A stretch of 64,000 nt of DNA from DATGLG01 sp035294245 (GCA_035294245.1 DATGLG010000073.1:62001-126000); one strand, 5' to 3'; positions 17,933 to 27,256 are shown, numbered from the stretch's first letter. The notes: generated by a model not told the origin, from the letters alone. Numbers and translations: made by a program.

Positions 17933-17980
17933 CCGGACAGGCCCGGCGCCTCATCGCCGAGGCGTCTTGAGATGGCGCGC

Positions 17981-18469
17981 TTATATATTCCGAGGATCTT
18001 CCTGCGCGAGTCGCCTGCACAGTCTGACGCCCTCGAGTTTATAGCCCGCGGCGCGGAACGGCCGAAAGTCGACGACCGCGCGCATATCACCCCGTTGGGG
18101 AATCTGCAAGTGGATGGATACGCAATCCTGTTCGCGTGCGAGCCGCTCCATAGCCTCGATCAAGACCGTTATCGGCCCTAAACGATCGACGAGGTCCAGC
18201 GCCACGAATGGCTCAACGACGAGGACCCTGCCACCGCCAAGGTCGGGGACGACCTCATAGCAAAAGAGACCGTATATGTAACCGGCGTCATCCTGCGCGG
18301 AGAGTACGCCACCAGCATTAATGCCCTTTGCCACGAAGCCCTTGGCGTATGAAAGCCAGGCATTCAACGAGTGTTCCGAAGCCAAGGCTTGGACCAGCGG
18401 GTAAGCTTGAGGCAGCTGGCTCTCCGACAGCGTGCGTACGTGATAAGTTCTACCCATGCACGAGGACAT
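17981..18469 (-). CDS. GNAT-family N-acetyltransferase-like protein
   Basis: This 162-residue protein has the GNAT fold pattern. It begins with YHVRTLSESQLPQAYPLVQA, the first strand-helix. It then shows GYIYGLFCYEVVPD (central strands) and a long strand LVVEPFVALD, followed by the helix TVLIEAMERLAREQD. The classical acetyl-CoA loop Q/RxxGxG/A is degenerate, so the substrate and even activity are uncertain. The frame is open up to 18709; I chose the ATG at 18469, preceded by CAGGTCGGG, because the family fold starts just after. It is divergent from the fnr-type gene, and a perfect FNR box (18528-18541) lies about 65 bases upstream. It is likely a low-oxygen-induced gene. Confidence 0.65.
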   Translation of the reverse strand: MSSCMGRTYHVRTLSESQLPQAYPLVQALASEHSLNAWLSYAKGFVAKGINAGGVLSAQDDAGYIYGLFCYEVVPDLGGGRVLVVEPFVALDLVDRLGPITVLIEAMERLAREQDCVSIHLQIPQRGDMRAVVDFRPFRAAGYKLEGVRLCRRLAQEDPRNI

Positions 18470-18527
18470 CCCGACCTGCCTACGACCGCAAGGCACAACA
18501 CAGTGGGTCCAAGGCAAGTTTTTGGCA

Positions 18528-18541
18528 TTGATATGCATCAA
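18528..18541. promoter_or_regulatory. FNR box between the GNAT gene and the fnr-type gene
   Basis: TTGATATGCATCAA is a fully symmetric match to TTGAY-N4-RTCAA. It is centred about 65 bases upstream of the GNAT start and about 163 bases upstream of the FNR-type regulator start, so it may both activate the GNAT gene and autoregulate fnr. Confidence 0.8.
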
Positions 18542-18697
18542 CAAAGCTGCCATGGGACAGCCGATTTGGAATGCACCAGCTGCGAGAGAGGGCAAATCCA
18601 CCATCTCAAGACCCTGCATTCGCCGATTGCGCCGCAGGATGGGAGGGCGCATATTTAACGAATGCCAAGCCTTCGGGCATGTGAGGTTAGATCGCCG

Positions 18698-19432
18698 ATG
18701 GCAACCCATATCACTGCGGGACGTGGAACCAGACCGCTACCGGACGAAAACCCGTGTGTGGCATGCGAGGTCCGCGAGTTCGCGGTTTGCGGCGCGCTGG
18801 ACCCTGAGGAGCTGGCGCAGCTCTCCGCATTAATGACGCAGGTAATGGTCGAAGCCCAGGGAACGGTTCTCTGTGAAGGCGATCCGGCCACGTTTCTCTT
18901 CAACATCGTTGAGGGAACAATTCGGGTCCACAAGCTTCTGCCTGATGGGCGACGGCAGATCACCGGATTCCTCTATCCCGGGGATTTTCTCGGGCTCGCG
19001 GTCCATGACAGCTATGCCTATTCGGCCGAAGCGATCACAGATTCGAGGCTTTGTCGGTTTCCGCGTGACGACTTCTATACTCTCATGCGGCAGATGCCTC
19101 GTCTCGAACAGCGCCTGCTCGGTATGGCATCTAACGAGCTAATAGAAGCACAGGACCAGATTCTGCTTCTCGGCCGGAAAACCGCGCAAGAGAAGATCGC
19201 GTCGTTTTTCCTGATGATATCGCGGCGGGCGGCGCGGCGCGGCCAGCCCGAAAATCCCATCCATCTGCCGATGGGTCGAACAGACATCGCGGACTTTCTT
19301 GGCCTGACGACAGAAACCGTCAGCCGTACTTTCACACAACTCAAGACGTCTCATGTGATTCGTCTGTTGGAGAATTCTCAGGTGCTCCTGGCTGATCAGG
19401 GTGCCCTATCCAGCATCGCACAAGGCCAATAA
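18698..19432 (+). CDS. fnrN: FNR-type oxygen-sensing transcription regulator (FnrN/AadR subgroup)
   Basis: This is a 244-residue Crp/Fnr-family protein. Cysteines at 20, 23, 31 and 119 (NPCVACEVREFAVCG and SRLCRFPRDDF) match the four [4Fe-4S] ligands of FnrN/AadR-type oxygen sensors. The C-terminal helix-turn-helix (DIADFLGLTTETVSRTFTQL) carries the E-x2-S-R residues that read TTGAT half-sites. The ATG at 18698 is preceded by GTGAGG; an upstream ATG at 18662 is possible. The product is the obvious candidate for binding the FNR boxes reported here, including the one in its own promoter region. The gene name is by subgroup; orthology to a named strain gene cannot be proved here. Confidence 0.9.
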   Translation: MATHITAGRGTRPLPDENPCVACEVREFAVCGALDPEELAQLSALMTQVMVEAQGTVLCEGDPATFLFNIVEGTIRVHKLLPDGRRQITGFLYPGDFLGLAVHDSYAYSAEAITDSRLCRFPRDDFYTLMRQMPRLEQRLLGMASNELIEAQDQILLLGRKTAQEKIASFFLMISRRAARRGQPENPIHLPMGRTDIADFLGLTTETVSRTFTQLKTSHVIRLLENSQVLLADQGALSSIAQGQ

Positions 19433-19563
19433 GCGCCGGCGACGCCGAACCAAGCTCTTCGGTGATGTCGTCGAACGCGTTCCTGGCAATAATCCTGGAA
19501 TGCCCTCATACCAACATAATGTTGCGAGGCTAATCTAAACAGCTCTGCTGAGGCGCCGGGCCG

Positions 19564-19577
19564 TTGACGTAGATCAA
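19564..19577. promoter_or_regulatory. FNR box upstream of the tandem universal stress protein
   Basis: TTGACGTAGATCAA fits TTGAY-N4-RTCAA exactly, centred about 86 bases upstream of the ATG at 19657. This leaves room for a class II promoter with a start of transcription near 19612. Confidence 0.8.
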
Positions 19578-19656
19578 AGCGCTTCTTTGCTCTTCCCGCT
19601 TCACTAGAGTTCTATTCAGCTCCTTGAAGGGCACCAAATTCGGGAGGAAACCTCGC

Positions 19657-20502
19657 ATGGCATTCAAGGATCTTCTCGTTCACATCGGCAAGTCGCGTCA
19701 TCGCGACCAATGCATCGAGATAGCTGCTGGAATGGCTCTCGCGTTCGATGCGCACCTGACTGGCCTCTATACCGTTCCTGATCTCACCAAAATGTATGCG
19801 TCGAGTTTCGTGGAACCGCTACTGATTACGGACATCGTCGCCTCTCAGGAGGCGGAGCAGGCTAGAGCGTGCCAGGTAGCGAAATCCTTATTCAACGATG
19901 TCACGCGAAGGGCTGGGATCAAGGCGGAGTGGCGAGAGGTAAAGGGCGACGCCGGCGACGCAGCAGCGCTGCATGCCCGTTACGTCGATTTGACCATAAT
20001 CGGACAGACTGACCCCGATGAGGTATTGACCGAATCCGAGCGTATGGTGCCGGTGCGCGTCCTATTCGAATCCGGACGTCCGGTGTTGATGGTCCCGTAC
20101 GTCACCGCGCCTGTCACCTTTGGCAAGCGGGTGATGATCGCCTGGAATGCCAGCCCCCAGGCAACACGAGCCGTCAATGACTCTCTGCCTCTTCTCGAGG
20201 AGGCCAAGTCCGTAACGGTTTTGGCGATCAATCCTCACCACGGTAGCCGCGGGCATGGCGAAGTTCCTGGAGCTGATATCGCGCTGCATCTTGCGCGTCA
20301 TGGCGTCAAGGCCGAGGCGACGCACGTCTTTGCCGATGACGTCGAAGTCGGCAACATGATCCTTTCGCGCGCGGCGGACCTCGAGGCCGACCTCATCGTG
20401 ATGGGGGCTTATGGGCATACGCGCTTGCGGGAACTAGTTCTTGGCGGAGCGACGCGCAGCCTTCTTGGGCAAATGACCGTGCCGGTCTTCATGTCACACT
20501 GA
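19657..20502 (+). CDS. Tandem-domain universal stress protein
   Basis: This is a 281-residue protein with two Usp domains. The first (about 1-145) starts with MAFKDLLVHIGKSR. The second (about 155-281) starts at VMIAWNASPQATRAVND and ends in the ATP-binding motif GAYGHTRLRELVLGGATRSLL, G-x2-G-x9-G-S/T in pattern. The ATG at 19657 is preceded by GGGAGGAAAC, which decides the start over 19624. An FNR box lies upstream. Tandem Usp proteins of this type are usual in anaerobically induced gene sets of alphaproteobacteria. Its exact role is not known. Confidence 0.88.
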   Translation: MAFKDLLVHIGKSRHRDQCIEIAAGMALAFDAHLTGLYTVPDLTKMYASSFVEPLLITDIVASQEAEQARACQVAKSLFNDVTRRAGIKAEWREVKGDAGDAAALHARYVDLTIIGQTDPDEVLTESERMVPVRVLFESGRPVLMVPYVTAPVTFGKRVMIAWNASPQATRAVNDSLPLLEEAKSVTVLAINPHHGSRGHGEVPGADIALHLARHGVKAEATHVFADDVEVGNMILSRAADLEADLIVMGAYGHTRLRELVLGGATRSLLGQMTVPVFMSH

Positions 20503-20632
20503 GCGACCCGCAATGCCGGCCGACGTGGATGCGAGCGTGCCATTTCGATGGCGCAGCGCTGCTTGTTCCCTGGAATCAACCGCAGAGCGCGAGTCTCATT
20601 TGCCACGCATCAGATACTCTTGGGTTGGGTGG

Positions 20633-20815
20633 TTAACCTCGGTTAGAGTCGTAGAGGCGCTTTATCGTCGTGAAAACATAGACGATACCGAAGGCGGCAA
20701 GGGATAGCCCGAAAATGTAAAAGCCGATGTCGGTTGCCCGTGAGGCGAGAAAAAGTCCGGTCAAGCCGATAAGCCCCGCCACGATCGACATTACAAAGCT
20801 GCTCGTATCCCACAT
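20633..20815 (-). CDS. Small two-helix membrane protein after ccoS
   Basis: This 60-residue protein (MWDTSSFVMSIVAGLIGLTG...) has two predicted transmembrane helices separated by a short ASRATD loop, and ends in a basic tail (IKRLYDSNRG). The ATG at 20815 is preceded by GGAGG at an ideal distance; a second ATG at 20821 is too close to that site. It lies 22 bases downstream of ccoS, in the same direction, so it is probably the last gene of the cco cluster. I know no function; a small cbb3-oxidase-related protein is inferred from position. Confidence 0.65.
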   Translation of the reverse strand: MWDTSSFVMSIVAGLIGLTGLFLASRATDIGFYIFGLSLAAFGIVYVFTTIKRLYDSNRG

Positions 20816-20837
20816 GATCATACCCTCCGTTATCCGA

Positions 20838-21038
20838 TCAAGACGGCCTTCGGGCGCCCCGCTTGCTGCGATCCTCCGCTGACGGCGTGCTATCCGCATT
20901 CTCGTCGTCGAAGAGGATGCGGCTCGCAGCACCCTCGAGATCATCGAACTGACCTGAGCGCAATGCCCACATGAACGCGGCGAGACCGACGAGGCCAAGA
21001 ATCAACGCCGCGGGAATAAGAAGTAGAAGGCTAGTCAT
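20838..21038 (-). CDS. ccoS: CcoS, cbb3 oxidase maturation protein
   Basis: This 66-residue single-pass membrane protein has the CcoS pattern: an N-terminal TM (TSLLLLIPAALILGLVGLAA) followed by FMWALRSGQFDDLEGAA and an RILFDD tail. CcoS is needed for insertion of heme and copper into CcoN. Its start overlaps the end of ccoI by 8 bases, as usual for ccoGHIS operons. Confidence 0.92.
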   Translation of the reverse strand: MTSLLLLIPAALILGLVGLAAFMWALRSGQFDDLEGAASRILFDDENADSTPSAEDRSKRGARRPS

Positions 21039-23436
21039 GCCAACCTCCGGCTGCAGCGCGTAGCGCGTTGCCGACGACGAGGAGCGATGAACTCGACATC
21101 GCCGCGGCAGCAACGAGAGGACTGACCATGCCGAAAACGGCAAGCGGGACGGCCAGGAGATTATAGCCGAGGGCGATGCCGAGATTCTCCCGCACTAGCC
21201 GGCTGCTTTTGCGGGCGACATAGAGTGCCTCGAGGAGCGGCGCGAGACGCTCGCCCTGCAACACGATATCCGCCGCGGTTTGGCTTGCATCCACCGCCGT
21301 CGCCGGCGCAAGCGAGACATCTGCGGCGGTTAGGGCCGGCGCGTCGTTGAGCCCATCGCCCACCATCGCGACACAATGACCTTGGGCCCGGAGGTCCGCA
21401 AGGCGCGCGCATTTCCCCGCCGGCGTGATGTCGGCACGCCACTCCGCGATACCAGCGGCGCGCGCGACGTTGGCAACGGTAGCCGCACGGTCGCCGGAGA
21501 GCAGCTCCACTCGTAGCCCTTCCCCCTTGAGCGCGGCGACGACAGCGGCGGCATCGTCGCGGAGGCGATCGGCGAAGGCAAAGCGCTGGGGTGCGCGGCC
21601 AGGGCGAGCGAGCCAGAGCTCGGGCCCTGCGATGGTTTTAGGCGCGTCACCGACGCCGCAAAAACTGCGGCTGCCGAGGCGGATCTCGCCGTCGGGCGTC
21701 ACTAGGGACAGGCCTTTCCCGGGATGCTCTGAAACGCCTGCCGCGGCAGGCACGCCTGGTGCCGCGCGGCAAAGCGCGCGGGCCAGAGGATGGCGGCTCG
21801 AAGCCGCGAGGGACGCCGCCGCACGCAAATCTTGTGTGGACGGCGGGTCCAGCGGCTCGGGCCGGCCGAGGGTGAGGGTCCCCGTCTTGTCGAAAACAAG
21901 GCTGTCAACCTGGGCCAGGCGCTCGAGGGCGGTTGCCGATTTCAGAAGGATACCTTGGCGGAGCAGCCGCCCGCTAGCGACCACCTGAACGGCGGGAACG
22001 GCGAGTGCGAGGGCGCAAGGGCAGGTGACGATCAGGACGGAAATGGCGTTCAGCAGTGCCTGCTGCCACGGCGCGCCGAGAAGGAAGAGCCAGCCGAGGA
22101 AGGTGACGAATGCGAGCCCGTGCACGACCGGCGCGTAGAACCGCGACACTTTGTCGGCGAGCACCCGGTGACGTCCGCGACCCTGCTCCGCCGCCTCTAG
22201 TAGTCGCGCAATCTCGGCGAGGAGCGTCGCTTCGCCGGTAGCCGTCACCTCAATGCGCAGGGGTGCCGTGAGATTGACCGTGCCGCTGAAGACGGCCGAG
22301 CCCGCATAGGCTCGCTGCGGCAGGGACTCGCCGGTGATGAGGCTCGTATCGAGCTCGGATTCGCCGGAGACCACACGGCCATCCACGCCGATACGCTCCC
22401 CGGCGGCAACCTGCACGATCTCGCCGTGGATCACGCCGTCAGGAGGCCGGCTCTCAAGGACGCCATCCGACCGCACGACGCGCACATCCGTGGCACCGAG
22501 GGCCACGAGCTGCTCGGCCGCAGAGCGCGCCTTCCCTCGAGCGCGGACGTCAAGATAGCGTCCCACCAGCAGAAAGAAGACCAGGGTGACCGACGAATCG
22601 AAATAGGCGTCCGGTTGGGAATGGATCGTTTGGAAGAGGCTCATGGCGGTTGCGAGCAGGACGCCGATCGAGATCGGCACGTCCATGTTCGTCCGTCGCG
22701 CCCGAAGCGCCCCGATGGCCGATGCGAAGAAGGGCCGCCCGGCATAGGCAATCGTCGGCATGGCGATGAGCGCTGAGATCCAGTGCATGAGGTCGCGGGT
22801 CTCGATCCCCATGCTGCCCTCGCCCGACCAGACGGAAATCGAGAGCAGCATGACGTTGCCCGCGGCGAAGCCGGCGACCGCCATCGCGCGCAGGAGGCGC
22901 TGCTCCGCGGCCGTGCCTGCGCTCGCGAGCTTCCGAGGGTCGTAGGGCATGAGCCGAAAGCCGAGCCGCGCCAGCTTATGCACCAGCGCTGCGCCCTCCG
23001 AGGCAGGTCCGCGCCAGCGCAGTCGCAGGCGGCGGGTGGACATGTTGACCCGGCCTTCCACCACATGGGGCTCGCGGGCCAGCACGGTTTCGATGAGCCA
23101 GACGCAGGCCGCGCATTGCAGCCCATCCACCATGAGATGAAGGGTTGACATGCCCGTCTTCGCGTCCGTCATCGCACGGCGCGCATAATCGATGCCGCTG
23201 TCGTCCTCGGGCTTCAAGGGCCGGGTGGCGGGATCGAGGATGCGGCGCGCGTAGAAGGCGTCGAGGCCAAGCCCGTCGATGATAGCGTAGGCCGCCGCGC
23301 AACCGCGGCAGCAAAAGCCGTCGATCGCTTCCGAAGAGAGGGGACCTCCGCAATGGACGCAGGCGCTTATCGCCGCGTCGCCGCATCCGGTCGGCGCAAT
23401 AGAAATCGCTACGGACGCAGCATCGGATGGGGTCAT
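21031..23436 (-). CDS. ccoI: CcoI, copper-translocating P1B-type ATPase for cbb3 oxidase assembly
   Basis: This 801-residue membrane ATPase supplies copper for the CuB site of cbb3 oxidase. The N-terminus has a cysteine-rich domain (CVHCGG and CCRGC), then an HMA domain with GLQCAACVWLIE at about 105-116. The membrane part contains the TCPCALALAVP copper-transfer motif. The phosphorylation site is DKTGTLTLG, and the hinge is MVGDGLNDAPAL. The ATG at 23436 overlaps the ccoH stop by four bases. All catalytic motifs are intact. Confidence 0.95.
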   Translation of the reverse strand: MTPSDAASVAISIAPTGCGDAAISACVHCGGPLSSEAIDGFCCRGCAAAYAIIDGLGLDAFYARRILDPATRPLKPEDDSGIDYARRAMTDAKTGMSTLHLMVDGLQCAACVWLIETVLAREPHVVEGRVNMSTRRLRLRWRGPASEGAALVHKLARLGFRLMPYDPRKLASAGTAAEQRLLRAMAVAGFAAGNVMLLSISVWSGEGSMGIETRDLMHWISALIAMPTIAYAGRPFFASAIGALRARRTNMDVPISIGVLLATAMSLFQTIHSQPDAYFDSSVTLVFFLLVGRYLDVRARGKARSAAEQLVALGATDVRVVRSDGVLESRPPDGVIHGEIVQVAAGERIGVDGRVVSGESELDTSLITGESLPQRAYAGSAVFSGTVNLTAPLRIEVTATGEATLLAEIARLLEAAEQGRGRHRVLADKVSRFYAPVVHGLAFVTFLGWLFLLGAPWQQALLNAISVLIVTCPCALALAVPAVQVVASGRLLRQGILLKSATALERLAQVDSLVFDKTGTLTLGRPEPLDPPSTQDLRAAASLAASSRHPLARALCRAAPGVPAAAGVSEHPGKGLSLVTPDGEIRLGSRSFCGVGDAPKTIAGPELWLARPGRAPQRFAFADRLRDDAAAVVAALKGEGLRVELLSGDRAATVANVARAAGIAEWRADITPAGKCARLADLRAQGHCVAMVGDGLNDAPALTAADVSLAPATAVDASQTAADIVLQGERLAPLLEALYVARKSSRLVRENLGIALGYNLLAVPLAVFGMVSPLVAAAAMSSSSLLVVGNALRAAAGGWHD

Positions 23437-23957
23437 GGAACGAGGATTCGCCTGCCCGTGCGGTAGACAACACCGGAGCGCTCGGCAGTGACATAGACGA
23501 TCCATTGCCCAGGCCGCGGCAGCGCCAGAGCGGCAAGATAGCGTCCGTCGCCCTGGGCGCCGAGGACCAGAGAGATCTCGCGCATCTCCTCGACGGGCCG
23601 AACGATCTCGGCCCGGATGCTGAGACCGTCGAGCAGCGCGCCCGATCCGTCCCGCGCCTGGACTGCAAGCCGGCCGGTGTGCACGCCTTTCCGATCGGGG
23701 AGGAAGTCGATAGCGAGCGACCAGCCCAGCGCCCGCTCCTTCTCCGCCTCGTCGATAACGCGATTGTAGGCGAGCCCATCGCTATAGGCATGGTCGGTGG
23801 TGAGACCGGGCCAGCTCGACAGCGCATAGTAGACGAGTCCGCCATTGATCGCGACGACGACGGTAAAGCAGCCAACGATCGCCCAGGGGATCCAGCGGTA
23901 ATTGCCGAACCATCGGACCTTGGCATCCCCACCTGCGAAGTGAGCGACTGCCTTCAT
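23433..23957 (-). CDS. ccoH: CcoH (FixH), cbb3 oxidase assembly protein
   Basis: This 174-residue membrane-anchored protein matches FixH. It has an N-terminal TM (YRWIPWAIVGCFTVVVAING) and the conserved GLVYYALSSWPGLTTDHAY segment, then a periplasmic beta domain. The ATG at 23957 is preceded by GAGGAGGCA and is chosen over 23996. It lies 7 bases downstream of ccoG and overlaps ccoI by four. CcoH stabilises assembly intermediates of cbb3 oxidase. Confidence 0.92.
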   Translation of the reverse strand: MKAVAHFAGGDAKVRWFGNYRWIPWAIVGCFTVVVAINGGLVYYALSSWPGLTTDHAYSDGLAYNRVIDEAEKERALGWSLAIDFLPDRKGVHTGRLAVQARDGSGALLDGLSIRAEIVRPVEEMREISLVLGAQGDGRYLAALALPRPGQWIVYVTAERSGVVYRTGRRILVP

Positions 23958-23964
23958 TGCCTCC

Positions 23965-25458
23965 TCACTTTCCTGGCCCGACGAAGATCGAATCATGCCG
24001 CGCCATCTCGTGAGTTTCCTGGTCCTCGATCTCGAAGACGATTGGCGTCGTCTCGCCGTGGAGCTCGCCGCGCTTCGCGGTGAGATAGAGCCGATAGGTC
24101 GCGACCGCGTCGGGCTTGGCCGTCAGAGTGAGGGCGCGCCGTGGCCCCCCGACTGCCTCCATCCCGACCACGTCGACGCGATAATCGGCAAGGCCGTGGA
24201 GCGTCAGGCTATAACGCGCCGACGTATAGGTCTTGTTGAGGATCCGGATCGTGAACCCGTTGCGAAACTCACCATCCGACAGGCGGACGAAGAGTGGGCT
24301 GCGCTCGTGGAGAACGGTGATGTCGAGATGGGCGCGCAGCAGGAGCGCCGTTGCCATGACGCCGGAGGCGAGGAGAAGCAGCGAGGCGTAGATGACCGTC
24401 CGCGGGCGGATCAGCCGATAGACCGGCTTCTTACCCGCAGCCTCGGCCTCCTGGTTCGCCAAGGTATCGAAGGTGATGAGATTGCCGGGACGGCCGACTT
24501 GCGCCATCACGGTGTTGCAGGCGTCGATGCACAGGCCACAGCCGATGCATTCGAGTTGCTGACCGTCGCGGATGTCGATGCCGGTCGGACAGACGGCCAC
24601 GCATTTCATGCAGTCGACACAATCGCCTCGCCCCTCCCAGCTCGTGCCTGCCTTATGTTTTCCTCGCGGCTCGCCGCGCCAAGCCTCGTAGGTGACGATG
24701 ATGGACTGCTCATCGAGCATGGCCGACTGGAAACGAGGCCAGGGGCACATATAGGTGCAAACCTGCTCGCGCGCCCAGCCGGCGAGAAGGTAGGTCGTCG
24801 TGGTGAAGAGACCGACGAAGAAATAGGTCTGCGCCGAGGCGCCGCCGGTTAAGATCTCGCGCAAGGCCGTCGGAGCGTCCTGGAAATAGAGGACCCAGGC
24901 ACCGCCAGTGGCGGCGGCGATGAGGAGCCAGGCGGCGTGCTTCGCCAGCTTCTTCGCGGCTTTCGCTGCGCCGAAGGGAGCCTTGTCGAGCCTCATACGG
25001 GCATTACGGTCACCCTCGATGAGGCGCTCGACCATCATGAAGAGATCGGTCCACACCGTCTGGGGGCAGGCATAGCCGCACCACACCCGCCCGAGCAGGC
25101 TCGTCGCGAGAAAGAGCCCGATGGCCGCTATGATCAAAAGTCCGGTTAGGAAATAGACCTCTTGGGGCCAGATCTCGAGCCCGAAGAAATAGGCGCGGCG
25201 TACCGGCAGGTCGATGAGCAGCGCCTGGCCCGGGGCATTCGGCCCTCGGTCCCAGCGCAGCCAGGGCGCCACGTAATAGACGGTCAGGCAAAAGGCGAGG
25301 ATTGCCCATTTGATGCGCCGGAAGCGGCCGTCGATGCGCTGGGGATAAACCTTGATGCGGTCGGCGTAGCGCGGCCCTGGGGTTGACGCCGGGGCGGGCT
25401 TCTCGCGCGCCCTGGCCACGGCGGCGGCCGGGTCGCGCAGTTTCTTGGCAGCACTCAT
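23965..25458 (-). CDS. ccoG: CcoG (RdxA/FixG), membrane ferredoxin-like copper reductase
   Basis: This 497-residue protein has several transmembrane helices and a dicluster ferredoxin domain: GDCVDCMKCVAVCPTGIDI and then ECIGCGLCIDACN at about 285-325. A C-terminal periplasmic IgD-like domain (about 390-497) is also typical for CcoG. CcoG reduces Cu(II) for use in cbb3 oxidase assembly. The CxxCxxxCP pattern of RdxA/FixG in GYACPQTVWTD is seen in the membrane part. The ATG at 25458 is preceded by GGGAAGGGCGAG. It follows ccoP by 21 bases, so ccoNOQP and ccoGHIS are contiguous. Confidence 0.95.
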   Translation of the reverse strand: MSAAKKLRDPAAAVARAREKPAPASTPGPRYADRIKVYPQRIDGRFRRIKWAILAFCLTVYYVAPWLRWDRGPNAPGQALLIDLPVRRAYFFGLEIWPQEVYFLTGLLIIAAIGLFLATSLLGRVWCGYACPQTVWTDLFMMVERLIEGDRNARMRLDKAPFGAAKAAKKLAKHAAWLLIAAATGGAWVLYFQDAPTALREILTGGASAQTYFFVGLFTTTTYLLAGWAREQVCTYMCPWPRFQSAMLDEQSIIVTYEAWRGEPRGKHKAGTSWEGRGDCVDCMKCVAVCPTGIDIRDGQQLECIGCGLCIDACNTVMAQVGRPGNLITFDTLANQEAEAAGKKPVYRLIRPRTVIYASLLLLASGVMATALLLRAHLDITVLHERSPLFVRLSDGEFRNGFTIRILNKTYTSARYSLTLHGLADYRVDVVGMEAVGGPRRALTLTAKPDAVATYRLYLTAKRGELHGETTPIVFEIEDQETHEMARHDSIFVGPGK

Positions 25459-25479
25459 CTCGCCCTTCCCCACTCCGGC

Positions 25480-26349
25480 CTATTTCCCGCCGCCTAGAGA
25501 ATGGACGTAGATCGCGAGCATCTTGATGGTGGGCTCGTCGAGTCGCTCCGACCAGGCAGGCATGCTGCTGTTGCGCGCGTAGGTGATCGTCTCGACAATC
25601 GTCTTCTTGTCGCCGCCGTAGAGCCAGATACCGTTGTTGAGCTGCTTGGCGCCGATCTCGATATTGCCCTGGCCCTTGTCGCCGTGGCAGGCGGCGCAAT
25701 TCTCCGCGAAGACCTGGGCGCCGCGGCCCGCCGCCACGGGATCGGTGGACTTCCCGGTGAAGGACAGCACGTATTCCGCGACGTCGTTGATCTGCTCGGG
25801 CTTGAGGATGTTGTCGACGCCGAAGCGCGGCATCGCCGATTGACGCGAGCTCGCATTCGCGTTGCGGATGCCGAAGGAGATCGTCTTGTAGATGTTGTCG
25901 AGATCGCCGCCCCAAAGCCAATCGTCATCGGCGAGATTGGGGAAGCCCTTCGACCCGGCGCCGCCTGGGCCATGGCAGGGTACGCAGTTGTCCGCGAAAG
26001 CCGCGTGTCCGCCGGCGATCGCGAAGTTTAGGAGGTCGGGGTTCCTCTCGATTTGCTGCGGCGTCGCAGCCTTGATCCGGTCGAGCATCGGGGCGCGCTG
26101 TGCCTTCTGGTCGGCTAGCCTCAGCTCGATCTGGGCGCGCGTCGAATAGCCGAGAACGCCGTGGAAATAGCCGGAGAGCCATGGCCAAGACGGGTAGAGA
26201 ACGGAATAGGCCAGCGCCCAGGCGATCGTCGCATAGAAAACAAGCGCCCACCACTTCGGCAGCGGTGTGTCGAGCTCCTTGATGCCGTCCCACTCGTGGC
26301 CGGTCGTCTCCTTGCCGGTGATGGCGTCCTTCTCGATCTTCGTCGGCAT
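25480..26349 (-). CDS. ccoP: CcoP, diheme cytochrome c subunit of cbb3 oxidase
   Basis: This 289-residue protein has an N-terminal cytoplasmic stretch with HEWDGIKELDTPLPKWW, the signature of CcoP. One TM helix (LVFYATIAWALAYSVLYPSW) follows, then two cytochrome c domains with CVPCH (about 135) and CAACH (about 220). CcoP passes electrons from cytochrome bc1 or soluble cytochromes to CcoO. It is 12 bases downstream of ccoQ. Confidence 0.96.
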   Translation of the reverse strand: MPTKIEKDAITGKETTGHEWDGIKELDTPLPKWWALVFYATIAWALAYSVLYPSWPWLSGYFHGVLGYSTRAQIELRLADQKAQRAPMLDRIKAATPQQIERNPDLLNFAIAGGHAAFADNCVPCHGPGGAGSKGFPNLADDDWLWGGDLDNIYKTISFGIRNANASSRQSAMPRFGVDNILKPEQINDVAEYVLSFTGKSTDPVAAGRGAQVFAENCAACHGDKGQGNIEIGAKQLNNGIWLYGGDKKTIVETITYARNSSMPAWSERLDEPTIKMLAIYVHSLGGGK

Positions 26350-26361
26350 GGCCCTTATACC

Positions 26362-26514
26362 TCAATCGCCATCGTGAAGGGGGATCTTCCCATCCTTCTC
26401 GAAACGCTCCTTCTGCTTGGGCCAATAAGCCCAGGCCACAATGGCCCCGAAGATGATGACGAGGGCCACCATCAAGACGGGTGCTACGTGGCCGTAGTAG
26501 TGCATGACATCCAT
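26362..26514 (-). CDS. ccoQ: CcoQ, small cbb3 oxidase subunit
   Basis: The 50-residue product (MDVMHYYGHVAPVLMVALV...) has one transmembrane helix, then the conserved WAYWPKQKERFEKDGKIPL tail of CcoQ/FixQ. It sits between ccoO and ccoP as expected. CcoQ stabilises the CcoNO-CcoP interaction. Confidence 0.9.
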   Translation of the reverse strand: MDVMHYYGHVAPVLMVALVIIFGAIVAWAYWPKQKERFEKDGKIPLHDGD

Positions 26515-26523
26515 GGTGGCGCC

Positions 26524-27249
26524 CTACTGCTGGAGATCCTTGGCGGTGTAGTCGTCGAAGTTGACAAGCGTGCCCAGCATCTGGAGATAGGCGACGAGCG
26601 CATCCATCTCGGTGATCTGGCCGCCATTGCCTGTAAGCACCCCAACTACCGCCTTGGGATAGTGGCGGAGCAGGCCTTTGGTGTCGGCGTCGGGATTGGC
26701 CTGGGCCTCGAGATCGGCCTTGGCGTTGGCGATCATCTCATCCGTGTAGGGCACGCCTACCGCCCGCAGGGTCCTCAGATGGGCGGCGATATCGTCGTAT
26801 TTGAGTGGTATCTCGGCGAGAAAGGCATAGGACGGCATGATCGATTCCGGCACCACGGATTGCGGGCTCATGAGATGCGCGACGTGCCAGGCATTGGTGT
26901 ACTTTCCACCGATGCGCGCGAGATCAGGGCCGTTCCGCTTCGAGCCCCATTGGAAGGGATGGTCGTACATGCTTTCGGCGGCGAGGCTGTAATGGCCGTA
27001 GCGCTCCACCTCGTCGCGGAAGGGGCGTATCTGCTGGCTGTGGCAAAGATAGCAACCCTCGCGGACATAGATGTCGCGCCCGGCAAGCTCGAGCGGTGAA
27101 TAGGGCCGCACGCCCTTCACCTTCTCGATCGTGGACTCGATCGTGAAGAGCGGGACGATCTGCACCAGCCCGCCCACCGAGACCACAAGCAGACTCAGCA
27201 CCGTGAGGAGGATGATGTTCTTCTCGATGACATCGTGGCGAAGACGCAT
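26524..27249 (-). CDS. ccoO: CcoO, monoheme cytochrome c subunit of cbb3 oxidase
   Basis: This 241-residue protein has one N-terminal TM helix ([20 protein letters not shown]) and one heme c site, [14 protein letters not shown], at about residue 66. The [13 protein letters not shown] and [10 protein letters not shown] (axial Met) segments are typical of CcoO. The ATG at 27249 ([11 protein letters not shown]) is preceded by GTGAGG; the longer frame to 27465 lies within ccoN. It lies 7 bases downstream of ccoN. Confidence 0.96.
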   Translation of the reverse strand: MRLRHDVIEKNIILLTVLSLLVVSVGGLVQIVPLFTIESTIEKVKGVRPYSPLELAGRDIYVREGCYLCHSQQIRPFRDEVERYGHYSLAAESMYDHPFQWGSKRNGPDLARIGGKYTNAWHVAHLMSPQSVVPESIMPSYAFLAEIPLKYDDIAAHLRTLRAVGVPYTDEMIANAKADLEAQANPDADTKGLLRHYPKAVVGVLTGNGGQITEMDALVAYLQMLGTLVNFDDYTAKDLQQ

Positions 27250-27256
27250 GGCGGCC

